Shown: one piece after another, positions 34,920 through 46,276 of the stretch
How the letters are laid out: each line of letters opens with the position of its first letter
Position numbering within the stretch: the first letter of the stretch is position 1
DNA from: Xanthostigma xanthostigma
Taxonomy: Eukaryota; Arthropoda; Insecta; Raphidioptera; Raphidiidae
Assembly: GCA_963575645.1 (NCBI GenBank)
Contig: OY754464.1
Span: 43,638,192-43,702,191 of the forward strand
Length of the DNA: 64,000 nt
Direction: 5' to 3'
Notes under the pieces: generated by a model
What the model saw: only the letters and a program-made list of their open reading frames with translations
Database searches by the model: none
Told to the model about the DNA's origin: nothing
Position numbers and translations under genes: made by a program

Positions 34920-35155
34920 TATATATTTGTCACACATACGTATGTGTAAAGTTTTGTGGTTAGGTTTTATGTCACTTTAGACTAATGATACAATTTGTCG
35001 CCGCTCGAGCAAGAAACTTGGCTCAGATTCTCTGTCTCATATGCCGAGCACGACTCTATCTTTAGAGTCACATTCATAATAATATAATATGTGGGTGCAT
35101 ATTATGACATTATTAAGACGTAGGTACTAATCTTTAAAAACCGGCAAATATTTAC
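34920..35155. other. unassigned
   Basis: AT-rich; nothing recognised. Confidence 0.4.
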
Positions 35156-35530
35156 AGGTCGCTGCACATGAGGCTGGTTTTGCCGCTAGATTCCTTACTT
35201 GATTTAAGCGCTGGTTTTCGATGGCTTTTATGTGTTCGCTTCACACGATGCATGTATTGAAGCTTGCTATGTAGATGGGTTTGGGGCGCGCGCAGTGATA
35301 ATTTGAATGTAAACAAAATTGAACTTTTATTGGCTTTAAACAGCACAGACATTATGGCACAGTGTTTGATTGTGAGCGTGACAATATACTGTTTTCTGAT
35401 TGGTTTTTGCTCAAAGCAAGCACGAAGTATAGCCTTGGTTCTAATTTTAAAATCTGTCTTGTCCCTCAGTGACGTCATTCCATATTCGTAATCCGCACCA
35501 GCGTAAAAACGAGCGTCGTGTGCAGCGGCC
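35156..35530. mobile_element. probable MITE with divergent TIRs
   Basis: The left end GTCGCTGCACATGAGGCTGG and the reverse of the right end GGCCGCTGCACACGACGCTC align over ~35 bp with several differences. Interior of ~300 bp. Frames at 35152-35491 are overlapping on both strands without a recognisable domain, so no gene is called. Confidence 0.5.
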
Positions 35531-35628
35531 TTAATTTAGAAGTGATATTTATACGTACATTATACAATATTGTTCGTTCATGTATTGTAATAAATTTAAA
35601 ATAATTATTGCCAATAATTATATATAAA

Positions 35629-36555
35629 CTAGCGGCCCTGTACGTGCTTCGCTACGTATAAAGTGAAATAACAAAAAAAAAATAATTGGAACATCAAATT
35701 CATTTATTCAAATAAAAAATTATTTTATTAATTGCTAGCTATTTTAAAATATACATGTGCGTACATGTGTGTATGGAAATATATATGACTGCATACGTCA
35801 ATATATATAAAAATGTCATTAAATAATTCATTTTTAAATCGACGTGCTTCCATCTGTTACAAAAACATAAAACACCCGTATGCACACAATATGTTTTTTA
35901 AAATAAAGAAACACACATACATACATGTAATTCACTTCAACAGTTCAAAACTTACCGTTTGTGTAAATGCGTTTAACAATTTAATTCAAAAAAAGCCTGT
36001 AAACGATATAATTATCACTGACAATTTGCTTTAATCGAAGCACGTCCAAAATGAAATGACCGCAAGAATGACATAACAACATGCTTGTACTTGTCAATAC
36101 TGAAAAAAGTTTCAATTTGACAGCACAGTGTTCATCCGAAAAAAGTTTCAATTTGACAGCCAAATCCCCATTAACAAAATGATCCGCCATTTATTGAATT
36201 CATTTGTTACAAAAAAAGTGATAAATGAAGAACCGCTCGACCGATTTTGTGCAAACTTCACATAAACCATCTACTAAATAGTCCGAACAAAGCCTAAACA
36301 TTTGGTTTGGATAGGTGAGCCCGTTCTTGAGTTATAAAATTACAACGAAAAGTGGCATTGATTTTTATAGATATTTGTTATTTGTTACAAAAAATGTGAT
36401 AAATGAAGAACCGCTCGACCGATTTTGTGCAAACTTCACATAAACCATCTACTAAATAGTCCGAACAAAGCCTAAAAATTTGGTTTGGATAGGTGAGCCC
36501 GTTCTTTAGTTATAAAATTACAACGAAAAGTGGCATTGATTTTTATAGATATAGA
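35629..36555 (-). mobile_element. non-autonomous Helitron with duplicated 5' end
   Basis: On the minus strand it starts TCTATATCTATAAAAATC at 36555 (after A). It ends with the hairpin TACGTAGCGAAGCACGTA, then CAGGGCCG and CTAG (35629-35632) before T. This is insertion between A and T, as Helitrons do. Near the 5' end a 178-bp segment is repeated in tandem (36204-36381 and 36382-36555), so there are two successive 5' termini. No Rep/helicase is encoded. Frames at 35813-36190 are not genes. Confidence 0.85.
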
Positions 36556-37130
36556 TTGTCTATAATAACCTAGTACAATGCATTAATTTCCCTGTTCTGA
36601 GAAAAAATATTTTTTAGTGTCATTCGATTCACTTCGATAAGAATAACATTTACAAGTTAGTAGATACTTTTAGCTTTTAAGACATTCCAATTTGTATATA
36701 TGTTACCGGCCAAACCCGATTCCAGGACAAACTAGTTCAGCCTAGGCCAAACTAGTTTGGCCTAAGCTCGATAGGACAAACTAGTTTAGCCTAGGCCAAA
36801 CTAGTCTGGCCTAAGCTCGATAGGACAAACTAGTATGGCCTACTCCGGACTAATGTTGCCGAATCGAATAGGTATAGAAAGACAAAGATAGGAAGTGTTT
36901 TTGCAACAAAAGAAAGTTTTAAGGTTATACACCCGATAGAGCAATGTATAGAGTATGCGCTGAAATTTTAATATGTTAATTATGGATATCTCATAATTCA
37001 ACTGAATTTTTTAAAAAACATTGGCCATCTAGTTTTCTAGTAATTAAATATTAAAAATGAGATTTTTAACACAATGATAAATGAAAAAAAATAAGATTAA
37101 ACCAAATTGGCTATAGAAAAATTAAAAAAA

Positions 37131-37350
37131 AAAATTGGTTGTCTGTAAAGTCGGTTTACGGACGATAGTTTTACGTGATAACGTATTCCGTAATACATAA
37201 CCTAAATTTTAGTAGCTGTCAAACTTGGGCCGAAGCAATACTGCGCTCTCGCTTGCACGCACAGGGTCAGGCGGAACGTTAGGAACGTTACACTTTTTCG
37301 TGCGTGCAGCTGGTGTTTCATCAATTTATAAGATGGTAGCACATCAAAAA
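37131..37350 (+). repeat. dispersed element, uninterrupted form
   Basis: Contains the 80-bp block (GGTTGTCTGTAAAGTCGG...) followed by CACGCACAGGGTCAGGCGGA and ATCAATTTATAAGAT, without the CGCATGCG copy that splits 31983-33000. Confidence 0.7.
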
Positions 37351-37995
37351 ATATTTATTCGAAAGTTTGACTCTTTTAGATAACGTAAAAATTAAAAAAA
37401 CTAAACTTTCCCGTGCAGTTTTGGAAAAATATTAATTAAAAATTTTCGAAACAACTCACAAAATCTCTATTTTCTAGATCTGAATTATATCACCATGAAA
37501 ACCAGATAATGTACACAAAAAGTTTTTCATAAAAATTTTGTTTTTATTAATAGTATATGACATCACAAGGGCCGAGATTTCAACTTTTAAGGCCCGTGTG
37601 GTGTCTACGATTTTTCTTCATATCCGCTCGAAAGTACGTACTTTCGTCAGCAGGGACGAAAGATTGACATTTACTCCTAGTGAGAACGGCGGGAGGAAAA
37701 AATTTCTTATGCGTATTTATACTCGTAACTAGGGTTACCGCTGTCATTTAATATAATAAATAACAGGGAGGATGTTTCAAACTTTCGTCCCTGCTATAAG
37801 GGACTCAAGTCCGTACTTTCGATCGAGGTATGAAGAAAATAATTTTTTTGACGTTGCTTATAACTAAAACTTGAAAATTGGATATTACCTCATTTACCGT
37901 ATATTAGAAACTGAATTTTTAATATCCAATAACTCAAAAACTATACGTCTAACGGCTCCAAGGTTTTTAAAAACGAAACCGTAAGATAAAATCTT
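37351..37995. other. unassigned
   Basis: CTACGATTTTTCTTCATATC and TACGTACTTTCG / CGTACTTTCGATCG motifs recur at 37600-37640 and 37810-37830 in inverted form. This suggests a decayed foldback. No gene. Confidence 0.35.
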
Positions 37996-39859
37996 TCATG
38001 TACAAATTATCGAAGAATCTCGCTAGAGATTCTTTTCTGTGCTAAATGCCAACGAATCTCTAGCGTATTCTTATACATTGATTTTGCCTTTGTCCCATAT
38101 AACGCCGTGTATATGAAGCAAGTTTCCAAGTTTTATAGTTCTGTGACCACGTGACTTTCATAGGACCGATTTTTCGTATCACCCATATATACTTCTGTAC
38201 CACAATAACAGCTTATAGTCTGAGTGTGCCCGTGGACTAGCGGTAACGACGTTAGGCTAGTAATAACTAATAACAGGGTCTTGAGTTCGATTCCCGCCAG
38301 CATCATTGGAAAATTTGTTTTTCAATTTTTAATTTGTTTTTATGTTTTTAATTGTTTTTTTAGTTTTAATTTATTTTCTCAATTTTTTCTCATATATTTT
38401 TATTTCTTTTTTAATTTTTATTATTTTCTTGTTTTTTGAAAAATTCACTTTCGTCAAATCTTTTATTAAAAAATAACAAAATATATGATTGAAGTTAGAT
38501 TTAAATAAATTAATTTATTAAAAAACATATTTATCATAAAAAGTGCAACAAAAATTAATAAGTGAAAAGATTACGAAGTGAAACTTCTTTTTTTAATGCA
38601 AAATAAGTATTTTACAAATGATATGAAAAAAAATTTGTATTTTTAATGGTGGGCTTTGTTCATTGATTTTTTTTCAATGCCTTCAAAATGTGCCTTCATG
38701 GAATCTTCAAGAATATCCATATTTCAAATGAATATAAAAAAGAATCATGTATCACAGAGCATAGACTTGTTATAGCTCATTTTTATTTTTAATAGACTTC
38801 ACATGGATTGTTTACAAATTGAATGTCATGGTATTCGCATGGAGGTGTGATGAGCCGATTGCACCACTAGGTGTTGCACCGCGGCAGCACTGAACTACGC
38901 GGCAAAATATAAATGCACTTTTGTAGTACTGTTTGTTAAATGAGAAGTAAAAATCAAAAGTCGATTATTGCAATTTCTATAACCGACTTTTGATTGTCAC
39001 TTCTTATTTAACAAACTACAAAAGTGCATTTATATTTGGCGCGTAATCAAGTGCTGCCACGATATAACTTACATGTCACGCCCACAAATACATGAGAGAC
39101 GCGCTCGAAACCACAGTTGCATGGAGTAAGGATCGTGTTGTTTTTTACAATACATATTCTAATTTCGGAGATTCATTGCATTTAAATACAACAATATGAA
39201 CACTTTTATTGCATTTAAATACAACAATATAAAAAATGCACATATGCTTATTTTGGAGGAAAAATAAAAATAATGTCTCACACTTTGGAAAAAGACGTGA
39301 AATCTTAAAAAAAAACTTCGGAGAAGTAAAAACTTCGTTCTGTGCTAAATTCAAAAACTTGAGGCGACTGAATCTTAAGATTATAACTTAAAAAAAAAGA
39401 ATTTCGAGGCAGACAAGAAATTGAAATCAAGCTCGAAATTCTGTGCGTAAGACGTCGAAAAAAAATGAATTTCGAGGCAGACAAGGAATTGAAATCCAAC
39501 CTTGAAATTCTGTGCTTATAAAAGCTACAAGAGCAACAGCAAAAAAAAGTGCACAGACGGCGTTTTTTTAGTAGTAACTAAAGGAGTTATGCGAACACCG
39601 TCTTTGCATTTTTTTTGCTGTTGCTCTTGTAGCTTTTATAAGCACAGAATTTCAAGGTTGGATTTCAATTCCTTGTCTGCCTCGAAATTCATTTTTTTTC
39701 GACGTCTTACGCACAGAATTTCGAGCTTGATTTCAATTTCTTGTCTGCCTCGAAATTCTTTTTTTTTAAGTTATAATCTTAAGATTCAGTCGCCTCAAGT
39801 TTTTGAATTTAGCACAGAACGAAGTTTTTACTTCTCCGAAGTTTTTTTTTAAGATTAAA
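37996..39859 (-). mobile_element. composite foldback/tRNA-like element, copy 2
   Basis: Inverted copy of 6248-8098 with the same order of parts: terminal hairpin (TCGCTAGAGATTC), tRNA-like module at 38226-38304 (box B AGTTCGATTCC on the plus strand), foldback at 38880-39060 and foldback at 39302-39857. Differences from copy 1 are few and scattered. The 69-residue shadow MNLAQNEVFTSPKFFFKISR is identical in both. It abuts the LINE tail at 39860. Frames at 39145-39852 and 38224-38439 are shadows. Confidence 0.75.
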
Positions 39860-40235
39860 TATACTGCTAAAATCAAAACTTTATGGTATATGTCAAATTT
39901 GCCATGTCAATGCAGATATAGCTGTTTAATGATTGTTAAAAATAATATGAACAATTTTAATGATCGTACTGTGATTCATAATCATGATACTAGAAAAAAG
40001 TTAAATCTCTGCCTACCATTACACAATTAATATGCTAAGACTACATACATACTAAATTTTTATGGTATACCTACAATGTTTTAATAAATTACCACTCGAA
40101 ACAAGAATTTTAGAATCAAGAAATTTTAAAAGAAAGGTAAAGAAATTTTTATTAGAAAATTGTTAAAAGAATTCTTTGACTGTCAACATGTACATTAATT
40201 ATTGTACGAATGACATTAAACTTTATTATTATTTT
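39860..40235 (+). pseudogene. LINE 3' end (jockey/CR1-like)
   Basis: Encodes, with breaks, HNHDTRKKLNLCLP, FYGIPTMFNKLP-type and ETRILESRNFKRKVKKFLLE. These are the conserved C-terminal end of jockey-like LINE polymerases. The stop is followed by a short A+T-rich 3' tail with AATGACATTAAACTTTATTA. The upstream part of the LINE is absent; the composite element starts right where homology ends, so it either inserted there or the LINE was 5'-truncated. Confidence 0.7.
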
Positions 40236-40654
40236 TTTAAAAAATCATGATTATTTTCCAGTATATTATTTACTTTACCTTGAAATTAGTTCAAACTAGC
40301 TAGGCTATACTAGTTTATCCTGGAGTTACACATTCATAATACAAACTAGTTTAGCCTAGGCTAAACTAGTTTGTCCTATCGAGCTTAGGCCAGACTAGTT
40401 TGGCCTAGGCTAAACTAGTTTGTCCTATCGAGCTTAGGCCAAACTAGTTTGGCCTAGGCTGAACTAGTTTGTCCTAAAATCGGGTTTGTCCGGTAACATA
40501 TACATTTGGAAAAAATTCTTGAAATTCGAAAATGGTGTTTTTTAACAAATCGATAATTTATTATTGTATCCTTGACAGTTAATAGATAGATAGATTTTAT
40601 TTAGCACATAATAGTACAGGTTGTACATGTTACGTATATCTACGTACATCTATC

Positions 40655-42320
40655 TCTATCTATATATTTGCATCTTCTTCAGAATTGATCAAAAAAATAT
40701 AAAAATAATTAATTATTAATTTTATTTGTATTTAAAATTATTCGTATAAAGTTTTTAAATTATTGTCAAAAATTGAAAAAATAATAACAAACAAATTTTT
40801 TAACACGTAGTTATGGATATGATTGAAAGTAGGTGCCTAAAAAGAAAGAAAAATCCATTGAAAACAAAAATTATTTCAATATAATATTATATACCTAATA
40901 TATTACTTAAATTTTCCGTATCTAATTGAGAATTTTTATTTGATTTTATATGTAACATTTCCGAAATATTTCTTTTAAAGAAATTAGTTTCATTATCTAA
41001 AATTTTTACAGTATCCCAATTAATTTTGTGGTCGTGTTCAAATTTATGTTTTGTAATAACGTTCTGTTTATCCGGGAGTAATTTATGGTTATTTTATAGT
41101 TTCTTTCACAATTTTCACAGTTAATTTTATACACAACAATATGTAAGTAAGTTTATCCTTTCCCATTATAATAATTTTGTAAAGTTTATTATTAATATTA
41201 TAAATTGTTATTACAAAACATAAATTTTAACACGACCACACAATTAATTGGGATAGTCTAAAAATTTTAGATAATGAAAATGAAATATTTCGGAAATGTT
41301 AAAATCAAATAAAAATTCTCTCAATGCTCAATGAGATACGGAAAATTTAAGTAATATATTATACAGTGTGTCCCCGGATTGAGTTCACAATAGGTGAGAT
41401 TGACCAAAAATTTTCGAATTGGAATTTCATATTTTGGGATTCCGCCCTGCTTGGTCTGAAACTTATTTTTAGTTTACTTTCGATTTTATTTAAATCAAGT
41501 AGGCCTTTACAGTTGAGCAAAACCTATTTTCGTTTCAGCTAAAGTACCTTTTCCGTTCATTGTACGCAAAAGTGTCACTAAGAAAAGTTGTTCTTAATGA
41601 AAAATTATGGCGCTATGCAAATTTTCAGAATGATCGGTGTACTTTGATAATAGAAGTAGAAAAATATTTATTATTAACGATTACATGATAAATCTTAGAT
41701 GAGAAAATAGGATGATTAGAAGTGTTCAAATTAACATTCAAATTTTTACAGTTTATCAAAAAAAAATAAACTAAACTTCAATTACTCTATTTGGCTTCCT
41801 CCACGCGATTGTTTTTCAAACAAAACAAAACGAAAGTAGTTTTAATCAAAGTAGGCCGATCTTTCTGAAAATTTGCATTGTGAACAACTTTTTTTAGTGA
41901 CACTTTTGCGTACAATGAACGGAAAAGGTACTTTACCTGAAACGAAAAGAGGTTTTGCTCAACTGTAAAGGCCTACTTGATTTAAAAAAAAAATCGAAAG
42001 TAAACTAAAAATAAGTTTCAGACCAAGCAGGGCGGAATCCCAAAATATGAAATTCCAATTCGAAAATTGTTGGTCAATCTCACTTATTGTGAACTCAATC
42101 CGGGGACACACTGTATAATATTATTTTGAAATAATTTTTGTTTTTAAATGACTACGTGTTAAAAAATTGTTTGTTATTATTTTTTCAATTTTTTACAATA
42201 ATTTAAAAACTTTAAGCGAGTAATTTTAAATACGAATTAGAAAGTAATTATTTTTATATTTTTTAGATCAGTTCTGAAGAAAATCCAAATCCGGACCGAA
42301 ACGTATATTAATTAGTTATT
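40655..42320. mobile_element. long foldback split by a Tc1-type MITE
   Basis: Outer arms 40660-40905 and 42116-42320 (CTTCTTCAGAATTGATC ... AACACGTAGT) and inner arms 40906-41080 and 41185-41362 (GTATCTAATTGAGA..., TTAATTTTGTGGTCGTGTT) are inverted copies around a ~100-bp loop. The right arm is split at a TA by the MITE at 41364-42113. The end motif CCGGACCGAAACG is shared with 5755-5845. Confidence 0.8.
41364..42113. mobile_element. Tc1/mariner-type MITE, 750 bp
   Basis: Inverted arms of ~270-280 bp beginning CAGTGTGTCCCCGGATTGAG, flanked by TA on each side. It lies inside the right arm of the 40655-42320 foldback, whose left arm shows the uninterrupted site. No open frame. Confidence 0.9.
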
Positions 42321-42394
42321 ATTTTTTGTTAATATATTTGTCAGAAAAATTGGCCGATAATTTTATTTATTAAAGAATTCTAATCAGACGTTAA

Positions 42395-43597
42395 TCAAAG
42401 ATTTTTTTATATAATAATGGTGTATTTTTAATAATGGTTTCTTATTCTATTTTACAAGAAAGTTTTGTAAAATGTTTTTTGAGGAAAAGTCGGCGCATGC
42501 GCAGAAGAGGTATAAGTTATAGAGTTGCTTTTATATAATAATGCTATACTTTTCATAACGGTTTATTATTCTATCTATTTTTACAAGTGGTGTAAATTTT
42601 TTGGGGAAAATCAGCACATGCACAAAAGAGATATATATGCCATCGTTGTTTTTTTTCTATAATAATGGTGTATTTTTTACAATGGTTTATTATTCGATCT
42701 TACAAGAAAACTTTGTAAAAAGTTTTTTGACGTAAAAGTTGGCGCATGCGCAGAAGATGTATATGTTAAAATTGTTTTTATATAATAATGGTATACTTTT
42801 CATAACGGTTTATTATTCTGTCTACATTTATGAGTTTTGTAAATTTTTTGGGGAAAATCGGCGCATGCGCTAGAGAGATTTATGCCATCGTTGTTTTTTA
42901 ATTAATAATGGTGCATTTTTATAATGGTTTTTTATTCTATGTTACAAGAAAGTGTTTTAAAAAGTTTTTTGGGGGAAAGTCGACGCATGCGCAGTAGAGA
43001 CTTATTTCATAAAGTTGTTTGTATATAATAATGGTATACTTTTCATAACGGTTCTATCTACTTTGTAAATTAATTGGAGAAAATCTGTGCATGCGCAAAA
43101 GGGATTTATGCCATCGTTGTTTTTTATATGGTAATGAGTACTTTTTATAATGATTTATTATTCTATTTTACAAGAAAGTTTTTTGGATGTTTTACGTAAC
43201 GAATTTGTTAAAATTTTACTGAATTAACACTTCCTATTTTGGCGTTTCGGGGGACTTTCATATAACGGGGCGGTGTCGATACGATGGTGTTTTTTTTGCG
43301 CAGTGAAAAGGGGAGGGCGTTTCGGAGGAGTTCCATAAAACAACGATAACAGGGTGGTTTTTGTGTCAAAATCGGAAACGGTAATTTAGTAAACTGTTAC
43401 CATAAATTTTGCAGAGTTTTCCAATAACACAAAATATACGTTATCTATCGCATCCGGGTGAAACTAATAAACTATCGAACTTAATATTTTTTTTTATTCA
43501 TTTTATTACGTTAATAAAATCCTAAAGTAATTTTAGCTAAAAGTTAACACGACATTCATTGACTGTTAGGCGCTACGAAGTTCGTCGGGTCAGCTAG
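42395..43597 (+). mobile_element. CGCATGCG family, copy i, with Helitron-like 3' end
   Basis: Cores near 42495, 42615, 42745, 42860, 42990 and 43095. The tail (TTTCGGGGGACTT...CGCATCCGGGTGAAAC) and end (ACGAAGTTCGT hairpin, CGGGTCAG, CTAG at 43594-43597, T) match copy b. The family-type left flank is missing. Confidence 0.7.
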
Positions 43598-43689
43598 TTA
43601 CATAATATTTGAAGGCAAAATTTTGCGATTAACATTGATAATAAAAAGCAACGTGACGGTTAATCGCCTTGAAATAAATAAGATGTAGA

Positions 43690-44394
43690 ATTATATTTAG
43701 ATTACCGCCTTACAGTTTTGCTACCGGTTCAATCAGTAGCGCTGGCCGTGGGTAAGATGAATGTAAAATAACAAAAAATACCAATAAAAAGTCTTGGAAA
43801 ACTCCTAATCCTAACCACACAACCCTCACATAAGAAAACAGGTGAAGCTTAAAATAAAAACCCGACCACCTATCACAAAACACAGAGGACAACTTAAAAT
43901 AGCAACAAAGAACTTAGCTTGATTTTGCGATGTTAAAAGCATAATATGTATTTTAATCGACCGGTTATAAAAAGAGCGTTTGGACTATCTATCATACGCG
44001 GCTGTCTCAACACGTCCCCGTTGAGTGCACTAACAATTCCTTCGAAAATTATAACAAAATAAAAAAATTACGATAACAAAAAATATCCTAGATACCCAGA
44101 GTATTAAACACACACAACGCATAGGGAAAACCACGCCTCAAAGAATAAAATCCAATCAAAACAACACGTGGTGAAAGCCACGTCAACCAAATAATTAATA
44201 ACTCTACCAGACACGTGGAACAGAACTACGTCAACAACAGTAATTCTAAAACAAAGACAACAACAAAAAACACTAAAATCATGCGAATGGTGAATCCCCA
44301 AAATAGTTAAGCAAAGATAAATTTATTTGACACGTAAAAATACTCTCATTAAAAACCAGCACGCCACTGGCGGTGAAATTGTTACACCGCTGAA
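43690..44394 (-). mobile_element. LTR fossil (solo LTR-like)
   Basis: On the minus strand it begins TGTAACAATTTCACCGCCAG and runs ~700 bp, containing GTGATAGGTGGTCGGGTTTT. Both features, and much between, correspond to the LTR at 48961-51518. No primer-binding site or internal coding region adjoins it, so it looks like a solo LTR of a Gypsy- or BEL-type element. It is clearly diverged from the other copy, so it is old. Start and end are approximate. Confidence 0.55.
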
Positions 44395-44889
44395 ACGTGA
44401 CCTGTGATTATGTTAATATTTGGTTTAAATTATTTTTCTTCTTTTCTAACTTCTTTCATATATCAATTCAGTCCATTTAAAATTGACTAATTTCAGGGTT
44501 CGCATGAGAGACGGGAATTCGTCACCAATGGTTAGGATGAGGAACAAAAAAATGTAATAAATAGTCACGGGTGATGAAAAACAACAATGGTTCTTGATGA
44601 AAATCACGAATATAGAAAACAAAGGTCCTGGAGGTCACGGAGGGTATGAAAGAACCAAAGATCCTTAAAATAATTTCACGGATGGAATATCAAACAAGTC
44701 TCCAAATGTAAATTCGTATCCAAATTCAATTAAACTGCAACACAATAATTATCAGCAGCAGCTTAGAACTCAAATCAATCACTTCTATCACTCACAAAAT
44801 TGTTTCTCCAAATCCAAACCCAATCTAACGCAGTCTCTAGCCTACCAAGTTGCTCATACGCTGCCTCAAACATCTCTCCTTGCGCGCGT
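44395..44889. other. unassigned
   Basis: No gene recognised; a minus-strand 72-codon frame at 44775-44993 has no family features. Confidence 0.4.
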
Positions 44890-45930
44890 ATGCCGTATTT
44901 TGTAGGTGCGTGAAGTTGGCCAGCAAAAAATTCGGGCTGGGGGTTAAATCGTTCCAATCGATAGTCTATCGTTAGACTACATTTTACCCCCAATTAGTTT
45001 CGTTTTACCCCCTCCATTTTTTTTTTATTAAAAAAGTAAAATTTTCGGGCCAACTTCACAAGCCCGAATTTTTTCCTGGGCTGGGGGTAAAACGTCTCAA
45101 TCAAAAGGTTTTCGTTAATCCATGTTTTACCCATAAATAATTTCGTTTTACCCCCTCCCAAAAAAAGTTATTTAATAACAAAGTTTATTTTCAAGAGTAC
45201 TATAAATCGCTGTAAAACGCCCGAAAGGGCCCGGGCTGGGGATTAAAACATTCCAATCGATAGTTTATCGTTGGACCACATTTTATTCGCAATTAGTTTG
45301 GTTTTGGAATGTTTTAATCTCCAGCCTGGGCCCTTTCGGGCGTTTTACAGCAATTTATAGTACTTTTGGAAAATAAATTTTGTTATTAGATAACTTTTTT
45401 TTGGGAGGGGGTAAAACGAAATTATTTATGGGTAAAACATGGACTAACGAAAACCTTTCGATTGAGACGTTTTACCCCCCAGCCCGGGAAAAAATTCGGG
45501 CTTGTGTAGTTGGCCCGGAAATTTTATTTTTCGAATAAACAAAATTTGAGAGGGGGTAAAACCAAACCAATTGTGAATAAAATGTGGTCTAACGATTAAC
45601 TATCGATTAGAATGTTTTTATCCCCAGCCCGGGCCCTTTCGGGCGTTTTACAGCGTTTTATAGTACTTTTGGAAAATAAACTTTGTTATTAAATAACTTT
45701 TTTTGGGAGGGGGTAAAACGAAATTATTTATGGGCAAAACATGGACTAACGAAAACCTTTCATTTGAGACGTTTTACCCCGCAGCCCGGGAAAAAATTCG
45801 GGCTTGTAAAGTTGGCCCGAAATTTTTTTTTTCGAATAAAAAAAATTGAGAGGGGGTAAAACCAAACTAATTGCGAATAAAATGTGGTCCAACGATTAAA
45901 TATCGATTGGAATGTTTTAATCCCCGGGCC
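44890..45930. repeat. inverted and tandem ~300-bp repeat cluster
   Basis: Units with GGCCAACTTCACAAGCCCGA, GGGGGTAAAACG(T/A), CGCCCGAAAGGGCCCGGGCT and AATCGATAG occur first in one orientation (44920-45305), then inverted (45305-45600), then as a direct copy of the inverted one (45600-45925). The copies can pair to form long hairpins. They lead straight into the Helitron 3' region at 45931-46276 and may be its internal repeats. Confidence 0.8.
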
Positions 45931-46276
45931 CTTTCAAAACAATGTTTTTTTATGATGAAATTAACGGGATACAAGGCTAAATATGACCTTATGACGACAC
46001 ATTTTCTGCAGCCGTCTCTTGGACTATAACTACTTTTGTCAATGCTGGGAGGGCGCAGCTCCGTGAGGCGAGACTGTTATATGGATTTCGGTGGAGCCGT
46101 CGGCTTCACTACTGTTATTGTTGCCGAGCAGAACTCAGCCCCGTGAGACAAGAGTGTTTCGTCTTAATAGCGTGCGAAATATATGGAACCGCACTGTAAA
46201 TACGGCTATTATTCCATAATAATCTATCTTTTATAGGCAATCTACCAATCCACGCGAAGCTGGACCGGGTCACTAG
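45931..46276 (+). mobile_element. Helitron 3' region
   Basis: GGGAGGGCGCAGCTCCGTGA, GGTGGAGCCGTCGGCTTCAC and a final hairpin CCACGCGAAGCTGG, then ACCGGGTCA and CTAG (46273-46276) before T. The order is as in other animal Helitron 3' regions. The 5' end is not identified. Confidence 0.7.

Larger units (their letters stand above)
36701..40498. mobile_element. 3.8-kb element with ACTAGT-rich repeated TIRs
   Basis: Left end TGTTACCGGCCAAACCCGAT and right end ...ATCGGGTTTGTCCGGTAACA are inverted copies. Each arm holds 2.5-3 tandem ~52-bp units built from GACAAACTAGTTTAGCCTAG and GGCCTAAGCTCGATAG. The arms span 36701-36850 and 40335-40498. Flanks are TATA-rich, so the duplication is ambiguous. Inside are the dispersed block at 37131-37350, composite element copy 2 (37996-39859) and a LINE tail (39860-40235). 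No transposase is seen, so it was probably mobilised in trans or is a trapped segment. Confidence 0.75.

Noticed and set aside
35152-35491. Overlapping 108- and 75-codon frames on opposite strands
   Set aside because: No family features; they lie inside a probable MITE with similar inverted ends.
39502-39852. 116-codon frame and its partners on the other strand
   Set aside because: Falls entirely in the arms of the composite element's foldback; the same residues appear in the mirrored arm.
42300-43100. CRISPR-like array (regular ~122-bp spacing of a palindromic core)
   Set aside because: The whole unit is repeated, not a short repeat with unique spacers, and the setting is an insect transposon.
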